Shown one piece after another: positions 62,200 through 64,000 of a stretch of DNA of 64,000 nt. Position 1 is the stretch's first letter; each line of letters opens with the position of its first letter. Under the pieces are notes generated by a model. The model was not told where the DNA came from and did not search any database. It worked only from the letters and a program-made list of their open reading frames with translations. The DNA comes from Dyadobacter sp. MSC1_007. GTDB taxonomy: Bacteria > Bacteroidota > Bacteroidia > Cytophagales > Spirosomataceae. The DNA lies in assembly GCF_023667495.1 (NCBI RefSeq), contig NZ_JAMOZL010000001.1, positions 558,001 to 622,000 on the forward strand. The letters are read 5' to 3'. Both the position numbers and the translations under genes were made by a program.

Positions 62200-63291
62200 T
62201 TATTTATTAATGGAAGGGATGTTTAGTTCAAAAATACTGCCCTGACCTATTTTTGAAGTTACACTAATCTCTCCCCCTAATTTCGATATGGCCTCGTGCA
62301 CGATATACAATCCGATCCCTGATCCGCTATTGGTCGCGCCGGCGCGGTAAAACATCTTGAATATTTTGTCCTGGTCAGACTCCCTGATTCCTGAACCATT
62401 GTCCTCGATAACGATTTTAGCCTGAGAAGAAGTAGACTGAATCGTCAGGTGGACAAACGGATTAGGTTTGGACTTATCCTGGAACTTGATGGCATTGTTG
62501 ATCAGATTGTTGAAGATGATCCGGAGCTTCATCACGTCTGAGCAAAAGACACCGTCCTGCTGGATATCGGTGGTCATTTTAAGGTTGCCATATTCGGGCA
62601 GGTACTGGATGGTCGCCTGCACTTCGGTAACCAGTTCTTCAAAGCTGATATCGGTGACGACGGGCACACCACGGGCATTTTTGTAATAGTCGATAATGTT
62701 GATGATAAAAGTATCGAGCTTCTTAACAGACTGCCGGATCAGTTCCAGGTATTCATTCTGGGATTTAATATCATCTTCCAGCAGCGCCAGGTTGACGATC
62801 CCGAGCACCGACATCAATGGCGCGCGAAGGTCATGGGAAGCACTGTAAACGAACTTATCGAGTTCCTCGTTGGCTTTCTGGAGTTCGATGTTCCTTTGCT
62901 TGAGATCTTCTCTGGTCTTGTAAATGTCATATGCATTCGTAATTGCATTTTCGACATACTGATAATCCCACGGTTTATCGATAAAGCGGAAAACCTCCCC
63001 CTTGTTGATGGCGTCGATGGCTGCGCCGATATCAGTATGGCCGGTGATCAGGATCCGGATAGGTTTCGGGAATTTTATCCTGATCTTTTCGAAAAATTGT
63101 ACGCCCGTCATGACTGGCATGCGCTGATCGGCAAGGATGATGCAAAAATCCTTTTCTTCCAGCAGCTGCTCGGCTTCTACAACCGAGGAGGTAATCGTAA
63201 TATCGTACTGCTTCCGGAAGGAAGCCTTGAACGAATGCAGATTGTGCTCCTCATCGTCAATGTACAGAATGGTTATAGCTTTTTCACTCAT
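62200..63291 (-). CDS. Hybrid protein: receiver domain followed by histidine kinase
   Basis: The protein has 363 residues. Residues 1-120 are a receiver (LYIDDEEHN, Asp55 in ILADQRMPVMTG, Thr in ITGHTD, Lys in FIDKPWDY). A coiled linker (about 125-145) leads to a HisKA domain with His153 in SASHDLRAPLMSV. The HATPase domain follows with NLINNAIKF, IEDNGSGI and GSGIGLYIV. There is no membrane segment, so it is cytoplasmic. Receiver-first hybrids often take phosphate from one kinase and control a second relay. It overlaps the upstream kinase gene by 4 bases (ATGA). Confidence 0.93.
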   Translation of the reverse strand: MSEKAITILYIDDEEHNLHSFKASFRKQYDITITSSVVEAEQLLEEKDFCIILADQRMPVMTGVQFFEKIRIKFPKPIRILITGHTDIGAAIDAINKGEVFRFIDKPWDYQYVENAITNAYDIYKTREDLKQRNIELQKANEELDKFVYSASHDLRAPLMSVLGIVNLALLEDDIKSQNEYLELIRQSVKKLDTFIINIIDYYKNARGVPVVTDISFEELVTEVQATIQYLPEYGNLKMTTDIQQDGVFCSDVMKLRIIFNNLINNAIKFQDKSKPNPFVHLTIQSTSSQAKIVIEDNGSGIRESDQDKIFKMFYRAGATNSGSGIGLYIVHEAISKLGGEISVTSKIGQGSIFELNIPSINK

Positions 63292-64000
63292 TGAAAGTCA
63301 GAGATTGGGCGTATTTTTCGTTTAACGGGGAGTGTGATCAAAAATTCTGTTCCTTCTCCCACTTCGGTGTTGACTTGAATATTACCACTGTGAACTTCGA
63401 TAATTTTGAATACAATTGAAAGTCCCAAACCCGTTCCGTCACCTACCTGCTTCGTAGTGAAGAACGGTTCAAAAATCTTGGCGCGCACTTCGGGAGTCAT
63501 CCCGGGCCCATTGTCGCGAATGGAAACTGCGATGTTCTCAGGATCTTTCAGCCACGTTTTTACCCAGATCGTCGGAATACCTTCATACTTCTCTTTTTGT
63601 AGTGCATAAATTGAGTTGGTAAGTATGTTCATGAAAACCTGGTTCAGTTTCCCCGCATAGCATTCAATGCTGGGAATATTACCCAGTTCTTTCACGAGCG
63701 TGATGGTGTTCCCCATCTGGTAATTGAGGATAATCAGCGTCGATTCGATGCCTTCGTTAATGTTCACCAGGTTGAGGTCGGACTCATCCACCCGGGAGAA
63801 TATTTTCAGTCCCTTCACAATCTCCACAGTCCGGTGCGCACCGTCTTCCATTCCTTTTAAAAGGGTGCCGAGCTCTGTCTTAATGTAATCGAGGTCAAGA
63901 TCTTGCTTTAATTTCTCAATTTCCTTCACCTTACTTTGTAATGTATCGATAGAATCCACATGCTGGATATCCTCGTAGGAATCCAGGATTTCCAGTACGT
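63288..64000 (-). CDS. Sensor histidine kinase, N-terminus beyond window
   Basis: About 237 residues are visible; the frame stays open to position 64000, so the GTG at 63957-63959 is internal. The visible part starts with a coiled region ([38 protein letters not shown]), then a helix pair ([24 protein letters not shown]). The ATPase domain follows: [12 protein letters not shown] (N box), IRDNGPGM, the flexible lid with [23 protein letters not shown]. It resembles the kinases that accompany receiver-first hybrids. The sensing part is outside the window. Confidence 0.9.
   Translation of the reverse strand, partial: VLEILDSYEDIQHVDSIDTLQSKVKEIEKLKQDLDLDYIKTELGTLLKGMEDGAHRTVEIVKGLKIFSRVDESDLNLVNINEGIESTLIILNYQMGNTITLVKELGNIPSIECYAGKLNQVFMNILTNSIYALQKEKYEGIPTIWVKTWLKDPENIAVSIRDNGPGMTPEVRAKIFEPFFTTKQVGDGTGLGLSIVFKIIEVHSGNIQVNTEVGEGTEFLITLPVKRKIRPISDFQ

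Noticed and set aside
1..64000. CRISPR arrays, rRNA or tRNA genes, and complete insertion sequences
   Set aside because: No regularly spaced direct repeats, no tRNA-like cloverleaf or rRNA core was noticed, and no transposase or integrase open frame is present.

Overview
The window looks like a chromosomal segment of a Bacteroidota organism, most likely Cytophagales and possibly Dyadobacter-like. The reasons are three SusC/SusD outer-membrane uptake pairs, each with an ECF sigma factor and a FecR-type anti-sigma factor, TonB-dependent receptors with N-terminal STN domains, a Nudix-type AraR beside araBAD, DUF2851 and DUF6934 proteins, almost no Shine-Dalgarno sequences, and promoter-like TAnnTTTG boxes. 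No rRNA, tRNA, CRISPR array, transposase or integrase was seen. The genus is an inference.

Layout. 1-9.2 kb (minus strand): SusD (cut by the window edge), SusC, FecR, then an islet on the opposite strand (ImmA/IrrE peptidase plus a small membrane protein) and an acyltransferase, before the presumed partner ECF sigma factor. A purine/pyrimidine-biased tract lies at 9.35-9.6 kb. 9.6-23.4 kb (minus strand): the most interesting locus, read as sigma, FecR, SusC, SusD, a Tat-exported SelA/DgaE-like PLP enzyme, an exported amidohydrolase, a sorbosone/glucose dehydrogenase fused to cytochrome c, a separate cytochrome c, a second dehydrogenase and a Tat-exported RidA. Every enzyme carries an export signal, so I infer a complete periplasmic route for an amino- or acylamino-acid (sugar-acid-like) substrate: deacylation, beta-elimination, imine clean-up by RidA, and sugar oxidation into the respiratory chain. 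23.7-25.8 kb adds a lactonase-type propeller and a CBM9-like protein.

26-46.5 kb is a mosaic of small transcription units: an MFS transporter with a small membrane partner, thiolase, GtrA, SMP-30 lactonase, GH13 amylase, Maf, MarR-YceI, AMP nucleosidase, truncated haemoglobin, a HigA remnant next to a TumE-type toxin-antitoxin pair, cca, MtgA, and several unassigned envelope proteins. 46.6-56 kb (minus strand) is a third sigma-FecR-SusC-SusD locus followed by a Tat-exported metallophosphoesterase and an endonuclease/exonuclease/phosphatase-fold enzyme, suggesting phosphoester scavenging. 56.2-61.1 kb is the L-arabinose operon (araR, araB, araA, araD). 61.8-64 kb is a three-gene two-component cluster that runs off the right edge.

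Start codons were re-chosen by eye where the longest open frame began at TTG or GTG and a better-placed ATG followed. Functions rest on recognisable motifs and family resemblance; no database search was possible.
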